64,000 nucleotides of DNA from JABDIP01 sp965250245 (GTDB lineage Bacteria; Pseudomonadota; Alphaproteobacteria; DSM-16000; Inquilinaceae): the NCBI GenBank assembly GCA_965250245.1, contig OZ252296.1, positions 3,720,001-3,784,000 of the forward strand. Direction: 5' to 3'. The position numbers and the translations under genes were made by a program. Position 1 is the stretch's first letter. Each line of letters opens with the position of its first letter. Under the pieces are notes generated by a model that worked only from the letters and a program-made list of their open reading frames with translations, had not been told where the DNA came from and searched no databases. Below, one piece after another: positions 55,901 to 60,669 of this stretch.

Positions 55901-56158
55901 GTCTTCTCCGAGGGCGATCTGGGCAACGACCAGTTCTATGGCGGTGCCGGCTGGGCCGACGAGATCGCGGTGACCGCGGCCGACGGCAGCTCCGGCCCGG
56001 TGGACGGGCCCTGGACGGTGGCGATCGACGGCGGGTCCACGACCACCATCACCGATGCCAGCGGCGTGCTGAACCTGACCGCGGACAGCTCAGGCACGAT
56101 CACGCTTGCGGATGGCAGCGAGCTCGTCTTCGAGGGCGTCGACCGGATCACCTGGTAG
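37997..56158 (+). CDS. Giant secreted cadherin-repeat RTX protein (predicted adhesin)
   Basis: The protein has about 6,053 residues from ATG 37997 (GGGGAA upstream; a TTG at 37946 is less likely). It has no signal peptide. Residues 1-210 are acidic and low-complexity; a cadherin-like domain (about 200-298) comes next; 43 tandem cadherin-like units fill 299-4854; then cadherin-like and related beta domains (4855-5550), a LamG/concanavalin-like domain (about 5568-5772), another cadherin-like domain, RTX nonapeptides (about 5889-5968, GGAGNDQLTGGSGDD) and a C-terminal beta region of about 85 residues ending FEGVDRITW, the likely type I secretion signal. Calcium should stiffen the repeats and fold the RTX part outside the cell. 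Surface adhesion or biofilm formation is inferred from architecture. Confidence 0.93.
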   Translation: MAADGMDKKGQNSPDSASEELFHLSRSAEDGTDDRKEPQEVDPPASSGSGTQEVVDLPNIHFGSKLGGMDAEKDRDTSSARLKDEDGRKDGPADRNAAGAPESGRPEGRLTETPPGTEEIPTEQPYEPTGVDADTGLGRGKTVIRPIGPVASAKDSVPAKAEARPAAAETTSDGDPAIRTATVASDGGGDTSAPATPPPVGAPTISAASFAIAESALTGDPVGAVSATDPDPGDTISFAITAGNADGAFAIDSTTGQVTVANAALLDYESMPARALTVTATDSGGLSSSATVSISVTDDTSEFSVTAVTDTNAATNQATENATGGTVVGITAFASDADGSDTVSYSLSSNPGNLFQIDPATGVVTVAPGATIDFETATSHTIEVTATSTDGSTSAQSFTIGVTDDTSEFSVTAVTDTDAATNQVAENATGSTVVGITAFASDADGSDTVSYSLSSNPGNLFQIDPATGVVTVAPGATIDFETATSHTIEVTATSTDGSTSAQSFTIGVTDDTSEFSVSAVTDTDAATNQVAENATGGTVVGITAFASDTDGSDTVSYSLSSNPGNLFQIDPATGVVTVAPGATIDFETATSHTIEVTATSTDGSTSAQSFTIGVTDDTSEFSVSAVTDTDAATNQVAENATGGTVVGITAFASDADSSDTVSYSLSSNPGNLFQIDPATGVVTVAPGATIDFETATSHTIEVTATSTDGSTSAQSFTIGVTDDTSEFSVTAVTDTDATTNQVAENATGGTVVGITAFASDADGSDTVSYSLSSNPGNLFQIDPATGVVTVAPGATIDFETATSHTIEVTATSTDGSTSAQSFTIGVTDDTSEFSVTAVTDTDAATDQVAENATGGTVVGITAFASDADGSDTVSYSLSSNPGNLFQIDPATGVVTVAPGATIDFETATSHTIEVTATSTDGSTSAQSFTIGVTDDTSEFSVSAVTDTDAATNQVAENATGGTVVGITAFASDADGSDTVSYSLSSNPGNLFQIDPATGVVTVALGATIDFETATSHTIEVTATSTDGSTSAQSFTIGVTDVSESGVGIITDVDATADQVAENATAGTVVGITAFATDPDASDTVSYSLSSNPGNLFQIDPATGVVTVAPGATIDFETATSHTIEVTATSTDGSTSAQSFTIGVTDDTSEFSVSAVTDTDASANQVAENAAGGTVVGITAFASDADGSDTVSYSLSSNPGNLFQIDPATGVVTVAPGATIDFETATSHTIEVTATSTDGSTSAQSFTIGVTDDTSEFSVTAVTDTDAATNQVAENAAGGTVVGITAFASDADGSDTVSYSLSSNPGNLFQIDPATGVVTVAPGATIDFETATSHTIEVTATSTDGSTSAQSFTIGVTDDTSEFSVSAVTDTDAATNQVAENATGGTVVGITAFAGDADGSDTVSYSLSSNPGNLFQIDPATGVVTVAPGATIDFETATSHTIEVTATSTDGSTSAQSFTIGVTDDTSEFSVSAVTDTDAATNQVVENATGGTVVGITAFASDADGSDTVSYSLSSNAGNLFQIDPATGVVTVAPGATIDFETATSHTIEVTATSTDGSTSAQSFTIGVTDDTSEFSVSAVTDTDAATNQVAENATGGTVVGITAFASDADGSDTVSYSLSSNPGNLFQIDPATGVVTVAPGATIDFETATSHTIEVTATSTDGSTSAQSFTIGVTDDTSEFSVTAVTDTDAATNQVAENATGGTVVGITAFASDADGSDTVSYSLSSNPGNLFQIDPATGVVTVAPGATIDFETATSHTIEVTATSTDGSTSAQSFTIGVTDDTSEFSVTAVTDTDAATNQVAENATGGTVVGITAFASDADGSDTVSYSLSSNPGNLFQIDPATGVVTVAPGATIDFETATSHTIEVTATSTDGSTSAQSFTIGVTDDTSEFSVSAVTDTDAATNQVAENAAGGTVVGITAFASDADGSDTVSYSLSSNPGNLFQIDPATGVVTVAPGATIDFETATSHTIEVTATSTDGSTSAQSFTIGVTDDTSEFSVTAVTDTDAATNQVAENATGGTVVGITAFASDADGSDTVSYSLSSNPGNLFQIDPATGVVTVAPGATIDFETATSHTIEVTATSTDGSTSAQSFTIGVTDVSESGVGIITDVDATADQVAENATAGTVVGITAFATDPDASDTVSYSLSSNPGNLFQIDPATGVVTVAPGATIDFETATSHTIEVTATSTDGSTSAQSFTIGVTDDTTEFSVTAVTDTDAATNQVAENATGGTVVGITAFASDADGSDSVGYSLSSNPGNLFQIDPATGVVTVAPGATIDFETATSHTIEVTATSTDGSTSAQSFTIGVTDDTSEFSVTAVTDTDAATNQVAENATGGTVVGITAFASDADGSDTVSYSLSSNPGNLFQIDPATGVVTVAPGATIDFETATSHTIEVTATSTDGSTSAQSFTIGVTDDTSEFSVSAVTDTDAATNEVAENATGGTVVGITAFASDADGSDTVSYSLSSNPGNLFQIDPATGVVTVAPGATINFETATSHTIEVTAASTDGSTSAQSFTIGVTDDTSEFSVTAVTDTDAATNQVAENATGGTVVGITAFASDSDGSDSVSYSLSSNPGNLFQIDPATGVVTVAPGATIDFETATSHTIEVTATSTDGSTSAQSFTIGVTDDTTEFSVSAVTDTDAATNQLAENATGGTVVGITAFASDADGSDTVSYSLSSNPGNLFQIDPATGVVTVAPGATIDFETATSHTIEVTATSTDGSTSAQSFTIGVTDDTSEFSVTAVTDTDAASNQVAENATGGTVVGITAFASDADGSDTVSYSLSSNPGNLFQIDPATGVVTVAPGATIDFETATSHTIEVTATSTDGSTSAQSFTIGVTDDTSEFSVSAVTDTDAATNQVAENATGGTVVGITAFASDADGSDTVSYSLSSNPGNLFQIDPATGVVTVAPGATIDFETATSHTIEVTASSTDGSTSAQSFTIGVTDDTSEFSVSAVTDTDAAANQVAENATGGTVVGITAFASDADGSDTVSYSLSSNPGNLFQIDPATGVVTVAPGATIDFETATSHTIEVTATSTDGSTSAQSFTIGVTDDTSEFSVSAVTDTDAATNQVAENAAGGTVVGITAFASDADGSDTVSYSLSSNPGNLFQIDPATGVVTVAPGATIDFETATSHTIEVTATSTDGSTSAQSFTIGVTDDTSEFSVTAVSDTDAATNQVAENATSGTVVGITAFASDADGSDTVSYSLSSNPGNLFQIDPATGVVTVAPGATIDFETATSHTIEVTATSTDGSTSAQSFTIGVTDDTSEFSVTAVTDTDAATNQVAENATGGTVVGITAFASDADGSDTVSYSLSNNPGNLFQIDPATGVVTVAPGATIDFETATSHTIEVTATSTDGSTSAQSFTIGVTDDTSEFSVTAVTDTDAATNQVAENATGGTVVGITAFASDADGSDTVSYSLSSNPGNLFQIDPATGVVTVAPGATIDFETATSHTIEVTATSTDGSTSAQSFTIGVTDDTSEFSVSAVADTNAATNQVAENATGGTVVGITAFASDADGSDTVSYSLSSNPGNLFQIDPATGVVTVAPGATIDFETATSHTIEVTATSTDGSTSAQSFTIDVTDDTSEFSVTAVTDTDAATNQVAENATGGTVVGITAFASDADGSDTVSYSLSSNPGNLFQIDPATGVVTVAPGATIDFETATSHTIEVTATSTDGSTSAQSFTIGVTDDTSEFSVTAVTDTDAAANQVAENATGGTVVGITAFASDADGSDTVSYSLSSNPGNLFQIDPATGVVTVAPGATIDFETATSHTIEVTATSTDGSTSAQSFTIGVTDDTSEFSVSAVTDTDAAANQVAENATGGTVVGITAFASDADGSDTVSYSLSSNPGNLFQIDPATGVVTVAPGATIDFETATSHTIEVTATSTDGSTSAQSFTIGVTDDTSEFSVTAVTDTDAATNQVAENATGGTVVGITAFASDADGSDTVSYSLSSNPGNLFQIDPATGVVTVAPGATIDFETATSHTIEVTATSTDGSTSAQSFTIGVTDDTSEFSVSAVTDTDAATNQVAENAGGGTVVGITAFASDADGSDTVSYSLSSNPGNLFQIDPATGVVTVAPGATIDFETATSHTIEVTATSTDGSTSAQSFTIGVTDDTSEFSVTAVTDTDAATNQVAENATGGTVVGITAFASDADGSDTVSYSLSSNPGNLFQIDPATGVVTVAPGATIDFETATSHTIEVTATSTDGSTSAQSFTIGVTDDTSEFSVTAVTDTDAATNQVAENATGGTVVGITAFASDADGSDTVSYSLSSNPGNLFQIDPATGVVTVAPGATIDFETATSHTIEVTATSTDGSTSAQSFTIGVTDDTSEFSVTAVTDTDAATNQVAENATGGTVVGITAFASDADGSDTVSYSLSSNPGNLFQIDPATGVVTVAPGATIDFETATSHTIEVTATSTDGSTSAQSFTIGVTDDTSEFSVSAVTDTDAATNQVAENAGGGTVVGITAFASDADGSDTVSYSLSSNPGNLFQIDPATGVVTVAPGATIDFEIATSHTIEVTATSTDGSTSAQSFTIGVTDDTSEFSVSAVTDTDAATNQVAENATGGTVVGITAFASDADGSDTVSYSLSSNPGNLFQIDPATGVVTVAPGATIDFETATSHTIEVTATSTDGSTSAQSFTIGVTDDTSEFSVSAVTDTDAAANQVAENATGGTVVGITAFASDADGSDTVSYSLSSNPGNLFQIDPATGVVTVAPGATIDFETATSHTIEVTATSTDGSTSAQSFTIGVTDDTSEFSVTAVTDTDAATNQVAENATGGTVVGITAFASDADGSDTVSYSLSSNPGNLFQIDPATGVVTVAPGATIDFETATSHTIEVTATSTDGSTSAQNFTIDVTNVNEAPTDITFGTSVAENAANGTPVDIAVAVDPDAGDSHTYSLTDDAGGRFTIDTNTGQVTVANGALLDFESATSHDITIRTTDSGGLTYTETFTINVTDLNEAPTFTITPATGDEDTAIPLSITIGDLEPGATQSVVIGNVPTGATLSAGTDNLDGTWTLTPGELTGLTITPPLHSDADFTLTVTGYSDDGSTVVSSTPENLVVTVDPVADAPNLTVTGTATGTEDGSQHVTFPSSITDIEGNPNFSLTVGNVPTGATLSAGTDNGDGTWTLGAGDLTDLIITPPAGDDTNFTLSLDATADVSSTPINETFDVGAGAFTYADDTFRSTSAPAYASGNAGAGLGETGGGLQVQLGGIDDVDIFGMSGGWQTTINVTDTSTGTLTFRYNMTQAANYESDEFSQVLVSVDGTLFGSGGNDYVAQITGNGNGGPAQSTGWQTFTVDIGTLAPGNHTITLGGYNNKKTFNDESIDIRFDDVQLTTTSTPTVSETFDVDPGFVDLAISSSLVDTDGSESLSIVIGGVPTGASLSAGTDNGDGTWTLTQAELSGLTLVPPTDYVGTFQLTVTATATDGTDTADTVDYIDVTIDWPVNAAPTDLDVSNTNVDENAANGTVVGTATATDPNGGDTFTFSLTDDAGGRFAIDTNTGEITVANGSLLDYETSTSHNVTIEVTDSGGNTYTEVFAIDLNDLNEFAPTDMTLDGNSISINEGGGNAHYLIADDGGAVFGGLTTLTIETQFSVSTEGATFTPLFSYAVPGDTTTANELVMGGGPGFLGGDLGIWIKGTAVDTGIPRSTVFDGQEHQISVTWDSATGTVEMYVDGELLFTTTGVETGQTISGGGTLILGQEQDSPGGGFDSNQAFAGTYGDFRVFDDVRTAAEISDNALSDIDPASGGLVADWRMNDLNGGVSTNSVSGNNLTVATATGGGFTAGTAPTLIAPEISEAAANGTVVGTLSTTDADAGDTHTYSLTDDAGGRFAVNATTGEITVADEAAIDYESATSHTITVQVTDSGGLTYSENFTINVGDVSDPAQTLNGTGGADTLQGGLGIDTISGFGGADTLIGGAGNDQLTGGSGDDILIGGIGNDTMFGGDNNDTLRGGTGDDVAHGEAGDDTYVFSEGDLGNDQFYGGAGWADEIAVTAADGSSGPVDGPWTVAIDGGSTTTITDASGVLNLTADSSGTITLADGSELVFEGVDRITW
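49214..49569 (+). repeat. 356-bp exact duplicate, copy 1 (copy 2 at 51758-52113)
   Basis: I compared these two stretches base by base and found no difference over 356 bases; they diverge immediately outside. They span the junctions of units 33/34 and 41/42 and lie 2,544 bases apart, exactly eight repeat units. Other unit pairs differ at many synonymous sites, so this identity is recent. Confidence 0.85.
51758..52113 (+). repeat. 356-bp exact duplicate, copy 2
   Basis: This is the second copy of the sequence at 49214-49569, in units 41 and 42 of the tandem array. The matching boundaries fall inside units, not at unit edges, which fits gene conversion or unequal recombination better than duplication of whole units. 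Confidence 0.85.
55660..55900 (+). repeat. RTX (haemolysin-type calcium-binding) nonapeptide repeats
   Basis: About eight nonapeptide-like units of the type GGxGxDxLx are visible: GTGGADTLQ, GGLGIDTIS, GFGGADTLI, GGAGNDQLT, GGSGDDILI, GGIGNDTMF, GGDNNDTLR, GGTGDDVAH. They form a calcium-bound parallel beta roll close to the C-terminus, as in type I secretion substrates. Confidence 0.92.
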
Positions 56159-56182
56159 GGCGCACGCCCCGCCGGGAAGGGC

Positions 56183-56638
56183 CTAGCGCCGGTCGGAGAG
56201 GTTGCGCACCACCTGGTGCAGCGCCTTCTGCAGCGCCTCGCGCTCGCCCCCGGACAGGCCCTCGACGGCCAGCCGATTGACCTCGTCCTCGAACGGCATC
56301 AGCGTCTTGCGCAATGCCGAGCCCTTTTCGGTCAAATGAATATTGATCTTGCGCCTGTCGCGCGTATTGCGGACCCGACGCACCAAATTGCGCCGTTCCA
56401 TGCCGTTCAGGGCCGCCACGGTGGTCGGCTCCATCATGCCGACCCGCTGGCTGAGCTCACGCTGGGTGAGGCCGTCTTCCTCCCACAACGCACGCAGGAA
56501 ATACCATTGGCCAATCGTAACGCCATGCCCGCCAATCCGGTCGGCCAGGGCGCGAGAGAGAGAACGCTGTGCGTCACGCAAAAGTTGGGCGACATCGTCG
56601 CCCTCGTCTTCCAACTTGACCACGATGCCGGTCGCCAT
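56183..56638 (-). CDS. MarR-family transcriptional regulator
   Basis: The 151-residue protein has the winged helix of MarR regulators: GVTIGQWYFLRALWEEDGLT, QRELSQRVGMMEPTTVAALN, and the wing VRRVRNTRDRRKINIHLTEKG. It would bind DNA as a dimer and respond to a small molecule, often an aromatic acid. It is convergent with the giant protein gene (25 bases between stops) and its own upstream side is a 530-base AT-rich gap. Its target is not evident; self-regulation or control of the amidase gene across the gap are the simplest options. Confidence 0.92.
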   Translation of the reverse strand: MATGIVVKLEDEGDDVAQLLRDAQRSLSRALADRIGGHGVTIGQWYFLRALWEEDGLTQRELSQRVGMMEPTTVAALNGMERRNLVRRVRNTRDRRKINIHLTEKGSALRKTLMPFEDEVNRLAVEGLSGGEREALQKALHQVVRNLSDRR

Positions 56639-57171
56639 AGATCAGTTTCTCTTATCGAATCGAATGCGGCTTTGCGGCTTCACAACCAATACTCAATAGG
56701 CCGCCGACTCCTCAACTTCAATAGCAGCAAGCTACGAAAACGAAAACACTTCGTTGATACACTGTACAATTCCTCCAAAACTTAGATTGTGAAGTGGAGC
56801 GATAGAATATTACAATGCTTGATCATCTCGCCTGTCCCGTTCCGTTCGACAAAGTCGATTTGTGTGATCGGCAGGTAGGATTCCAGTGAACTTGTCACAA
56901 AAACCTATGATTGTTGATTGTACGGGTATTACTATATTGCTTGGGTTCCATTATTCATCTGAGTTATATTTGATTAATTCAACCGATGGATGCGCAAAAT
57001 TGTCGCACCCTTGAGATTTGGTCTTGGTGCGGTAAAAAGGAATGCTTTTCGCGAACTCACAACCCTAATACGCTTTCCGGACGCATGCCATGGCGCGCCG
57101 ATAGTAACAGACCGGCGACTCGCGCCGCGTCGGTCGTGGCGGAGCCCGGCCCGGGGACATAGAGGTAGCGA
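56639..57171. other. AT-rich intergenic region without a recognisable gene
   Basis: These 533 bases between the divergent MarR and amidase genes are unusually AT-rich for this replicon, mainly 56690-57060. They must hold the two promoters. CGCACC and GGTGCG form an inverted repeat (about 57005-57031). I see no RNA gene or coding frame with normal codon use. Either a degraded island or an extended control region is possible. Confidence 0.5.
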
Positions 57172-58047
57172 ATGTCGCGCCAGGTCACAATTGCCACGAC
57201 TCAGATGGCCTGCGGCCCGAATCAGGCCGAGAACATCGATCGCGCCGAGGCGCTGGTGCGCCGCGCCGCCGATGCGGGGGCTCAGATCGTCCTGCTCCAG
57301 GAACTCTTTGCCACGCCCTATTTCTGCAAGGATCAACGCCAGGCGCTGTTCGAACTTGCCGCGCCGGCGGACGGAAATCCGGTCATCGAGGCCATGCGCG
57401 CGCTGGCGGCCGAATTGCAGGTGGTGGTGCCGGTCAGCTTCTTCGAGCGCGCCAACGCCGCACATTTCAACTCTCTCGCCATGATCGACGCCGATGGCGG
57501 CGTGCTCGGGACCTACCGCAAGGCGCATATCCCGGACGGTCCGGGCTATCAGGAGAAATTCTACTTCAATCCCGGCGATACGGGGTTTCGTGTCTTTCGG
57601 ACGCGCTACGCGGCGCTGGGCTGCGCCATCTGCTGGGATCAATGGTTTCCCGAGGCGGCCCGGATCATGGCGCTGAAGGGCGCGGAGATCCTGCTCTATC
57701 CCACGGCCATCGGGTCCGAGCCGCAGGATCCGGCCCTGGACAGCCGCGGCCATTGGACCCGGGTGATGCAGGGCCATGCCGGCGCCAACATGATGCCGCT
57801 GGCCGCCGCGAACCGGACCGGCGCGGAACAGGGCGAGAGTTGCACCATCACCTTCTACGGTTCGTCCTTCATCGCCGGGCCCACGGGCGAGATCGTGGCC
57901 CAGGCCGGGACGGACGAAGAGGCTGTGCTGACCGCCTCCTTCGATCTCGACGAGATCGCCGCCATGCGGGCGTCCTGGGGCGTGTTCCGCGACCGACGGC
58001 CGGACCTCTACGCCCCGCTGCGGACGCTTGACGGGGGCTCCGACTGA
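57172..58047 (+). CDS. aguB: N-carbamoylputrescine amidase
   Basis: The 291-residue nitrilase-superfamily enzyme has the Glu44-Lys117-Cys154 triad (VLLQELFATPYFC, TYRKAHIPDGPGYQEKFYF, CAICWDQWFPEAAR). The FATPYFC, GPGYQEKFYFNPGDTGF and IGSEPQDPALDSRGHW segments are specific to AguB, which hydrolyses N-carbamoylputrescine to putrescine, CO2 and ammonia. ATG 57172 has only a weak GAGGTAGCGA element. The partner agmatine deiminase aguA is not in the window. It is followed by an ArsR gene 115 bases downstream. Confidence 0.94.
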   Translation: MSRQVTIATTQMACGPNQAENIDRAEALVRRAADAGAQIVLLQELFATPYFCKDQRQALFELAAPADGNPVIEAMRALAAELQVVVPVSFFERANAAHFNSLAMIDADGGVLGTYRKAHIPDGPGYQEKFYFNPGDTGFRVFRTRYAALGCAICWDQWFPEAARIMALKGAEILLYPTAIGSEPQDPALDSRGHWTRVMQGHAGANMMPLAAANRTGAEQGESCTITFYGSSFIAGPTGEIVAQAGTDEEAVLTASFDLDEIAAMRASWGVFRDRRPDLYAPLRTLDGGSD

Positions 58048-58162
58048 CGATTGCGCGACCGGCGACTTGCGGAACCCGGCGCGCACCGCCTTAATACGCT
58101 GAATGCTCCGACCGCCGGCAATGCCGCCGCGGTCGGTGCCCATCGGATCAAGAAACCACGCG

Positions 58163-58507
58163 ATGACGGCAAAGGCGCAGACCAACGGCAAGCCGGTCCA
58201 CCAGAGGATCAGCGAGGACCAGACGGCGGAACTGGCCGACATGTTCCGGCTGATGGCCGATCCCAGCCGGCTCAGGATCACGCTGTTCTGCCTGGACGCA
58301 CCGAAATCGGTGGGCGTGATGGCGGAGGCGCTCGGCCTGTCGCCATCCCTGGTCAGCCACCATCTGCGGCTGCTGCGCGCCAGCCGCATGATCCAGGCCG
58401 AACGCCGCGGCAACCGCGTGTACTACATGGTCACCGACGAGCACATCCGCCGCATGCTGACCGACATGGTCGATCACGTCGCGGAATCCGAGCCGGAAGA
58501 CGACTAG
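58163..58507 (+). CDS. ArsR-family transcriptional regulator
   Basis: The 114-residue winged-helix protein has DMFRLMADPSRLRITLFCL, SVGVMAEALGLSPSLVSHHL and RLLRASRMIQAERRGNRVYY, the standard ArsR/SmtB core. The metal-binding ELCVCDL box of arsenic sensors is absent; only one cysteine (LFCLDAP) is present, and a C-terminal histidine pair with an acidic tail (DEHIRRMLTDMVDHVAESEP) resembles zinc/cobalt alpha5 sites without proving one. ATG 58163 is chosen over an upstream frame start at 58103. It converges with the Nudix gene. Confidence 0.85.
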   Translation: MTAKAQTNGKPVHQRISEDQTAELADMFRLMADPSRLRITLFCLDAPKSVGVMAEALGLSPSLVSHHLRLLRASRMIQAERRGNRVYYMVTDEHIRRMLTDMVDHVAESEPEDD

Positions 58508-58531
58508 GCAGCGTCTCAGCCCGTTCCGGGT

Positions 58532-59017
58532 CTACCAATAGACTGCCGGCGGGGTGCCGCTGACGAACTCCTCGATCCGACGCCGCGTCGCGTCCGTCGT
58601 GCCGTCCGGCAAGTCGTCTATGGCGAAGAAGCCGGTCTCGGCGATTTCCGGCGACCGTGTGTCGATCGTCCGCCAATGCCGGGCGACAAAGAGCGCCACA
58701 TGGTCGCAACGGTAGGGGTTGAAGTTGGCGTATATGCCGAACAGCCCATCCAGCGATTCGATCTCGATCGCGCCTTCCTCCCGCGATTCGCGGATCGCCG
58801 CATCGGCCAGCGTCTCCCATTTGTGCACCCCGCCGCCGGGCAGGAACCAGCCGGGCCGGTAGCTGTGCCGCACCAGCAGCACCTCGTCATCGCCGTTGAC
58901 GGCCAAGGTACGCACCCCGAGCGAGCGGGGCTTGCGGAGCCGTAGATAGGCGCTCTGCAGCAGGAAGGCCACCCTTGGCAGGGGCGTGCGATGCAGCAGG
59001 TCGATCCAGGCGCTCAT
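58532..59017 (-). CDS. Nudix hydrolase
   Basis: The 161-residue protein carries a Nudix box, GGGVHKWETLADAAIRESRE followed by EGA, matching GX5EX7REUXEEXGU except for small spacing variation, preceded by RPGWFLPGGG. It should hydrolyse a nucleoside diphosphate linked to another moiety. The N-terminus (MSAWIDLLHRTPLPRVAFLL onward) is basic and may pack against membranes or nucleic acid. It is followed on the minus strand by the convergent ArsR gene and preceded by the DNA ligase gene 62 bases away on the same strand. Confidence 0.88.
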   Translation of the reverse strand: MSAWIDLLHRTPLPRVAFLLQSAYLRLRKPRSLGVRTLAVNGDDEVLLVRHSYRPGWFLPGGGVHKWETLADAAIRESREEGAIEIESLDGLFGIYANFNPYRCDHVALFVARHWRTIDTRSPEIAETGFFAIDDLPDGTTDATRRRIEEFVSGTPPAVYW

Positions 59018-59079
59018 GGCGCAACAAGGCGCACGGTGCGGACCGGAGTCAATGCCGCAGAACCGGCAACGCCGACCGC

Positions 59080-60669
59080 CTAGCCGTCGATCATCGCCTT
59101 CAGCGTGTCCAGCAGATCGGCCTCCGCCGCCGGCTTGTCCCAGCGGATCCGATGGATGCGCGGAAAGCGCATGGCGACGCCGGATTTGTGCCGGGTGGAC
59201 GGGTGCACGCTGTCGAACGCGACTTCCAGCACCAGCTCCGGCTTGACCTCGCGCACCGGTCCGAAGCGGTTGGTGGTGTTGTTGCGGACCCAGCGGTCGA
59301 GCTGGCCGAGCTCTTCGTCGGTGAAGCCGAAATAGGCCTTTCCCACCGGCACGATCTCCCAACCCCGTCCTTCCGCCGCCGGCCGCCAGGCGCCGAAGGT
59401 GAAGTCGGAATAGAAGGACGAGCGCTTGCCATGGCCGCGCTGGGCGTACATCAGCACGGTGTCCAGGGTCAGCGCGCCGCGCTTCCATTTGAACCAGGGC
59501 CCTTTCGGGCGGCCGGCGACATAGGCGCTGTCGCCGCGCTTGAGCATCAGCCCCTCGATGCCGCGGGCGCGGGCGCCTTCACGAAGATCGGACAGCTCCT
59601 GCCATGCGGCGAACGGGATCTGCGGCGACAGATCGGCGCGGCGTGGCGCCGTACGCGCGAACCAGGCCTCCAGCCGGTCCCGGCGCGCATCGAACGGCAA
59701 GGCCCGCAGGTCTTCCGGCCCGTCGAACAGGATGTCGTAGAGCCGCACCCAGGCCGGATGATCGGCCAGCATTCGCGCCGTCACGGTCTTGCGGTTCAGC
59801 CGTTGCTGCAGATCGTTGAAGGGCGCGACCTCGCCGTCGCGCATGACCAGCAGCTCGCCATCCAGCACCGCGTCGAAATCCATCGCGTCCAGCAGGTCCG
59901 GGAAGGCCTGGCCTATGTCGTCGCCGGTGCGTGAGAACAGGCGCCGCTGACCGTCACCGCGCGCCGCCACCTGGACCCGGATGCCGTCCCATTTCCACTC
60001 GGCGCGGAACTCCGCCGCATCCATGCCGTCGAGCGCGGCCTCGTCGAGCGGGTTGGCCAGCATCAGCGGCCGGAACACCGCCCGCTCGTCGATCCTGGGC
60101 TTGTCGGCCTCTCCGGCCAGCCAGGCGAACAGATCGACATAGGGCGGCTCCAGCCCGTGCCAAAGCTCCTCGATCTCGGCCACGTCGCATTCGCCATGGG
60201 CGGCGAGCGCGGTTTTGGCGAGCCGGGCGGAGACGCCGACCCGCATGCCGCCGGTGATCAGCTTCAGCAGCGCGAACCGCTCGGATGGCTGCATCCGGTC
60301 CAGCCATCCGGCGACCATCGCCGGCGCCTCCGACCGACCCGCCCTGGACAGGGCGTCCACCACCTCCGACAGGCGCGGTGCGGCGCCCTCCTCCGGATCG
60401 GTCGGCCAGATCAGCGAGACCGTCTCGGCGAGATCGCCGACGAAGTCATAGGACAGGCCGAACAGCGTCTCATCGACCCGCTCGGCCACCAGGCCGCGGA
60501 TCATGCCGGCCTTTGCGGTCGGAAAGGACAGCCCGCCGGTCAACGCCGCCAGAGCCCAGCCCCGGTCCGGGTCCGGGGCCGCCCCGAAATACTCGGTCAG
60601 CAGGCGCAGCTTGCCGTTGCGCGAGGGCATGAAGACCAGCGCCTCCATCAGCTCCGCGAACGCCCTCAC
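59080..60669 (-). CDS. ATP-dependent DNA ligase (cisplatin damage response type)
   Basis: The 529-residue ligase has an N-terminal helical DNA-binding domain (about 1-195), an adenylation domain with nucleotidylated Lys226 in AEWKWDGIRVQ, later DGELLV, the motif IV-like EGLMLKRGDSAY and motif V WFKWKRGALTLD, and an OB-fold domain. This architecture, paired with an MBL-type exonuclease, is the one annotated as cisplatin damage response ligase. It seals nicks during repair. The start overlaps the stop of the exonuclease gene (60666-60669), so they are an operon and translationally coupled. Confidence 0.93.
   Translation of the reverse strand: MRAFAELMEALVFMPSRNGKLRLLTEYFGAAPDPDRGWALAALTGGLSFPTAKAGMIRGLVAERVDETLFGLSYDFVGDLAETVSLIWPTDPEEGAAPRLSEVVDALSRAGRSEAPAMVAGWLDRMQPSERFALLKLITGGMRVGVSARLAKTALAAHGECDVAEIEELWHGLEPPYVDLFAWLAGEADKPRIDERAVFRPLMLANPLDEAALDGMDAAEFRAEWKWDGIRVQVAARGDGQRRLFSRTGDDIGQAFPDLLDAMDFDAVLDGELLVMRDGEVAPFNDLQQRLNRKTVTARMLADHPAWVRLYDILFDGPEDLRALPFDARRDRLEAWFARTAPRRADLSPQIPFAAWQELSDLREGARARGIEGLMLKRGDSAYVAGRPKGPWFKWKRGALTLDTVLMYAQRGHGKRSSFYSDFTFGAWRPAAEGRGWEIVPVGKAYFGFTDEELGQLDRWVRNNTTNRFGPVREVKPELVLEVAFDSVHPSTRHKSGVAMRFPRIHRIRWDKPAAEADLLDTLKAMIDG

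Noticed and set aside
58532..59488. A 318-residue fusion protein extending the Nudix hydrolase upstream
   Set aside because: The extension runs antisense-in-frame through the DNA ligase 3' end and is Arg/Gly-rich; ATG 59017 gives a normal-length Nudix protein.
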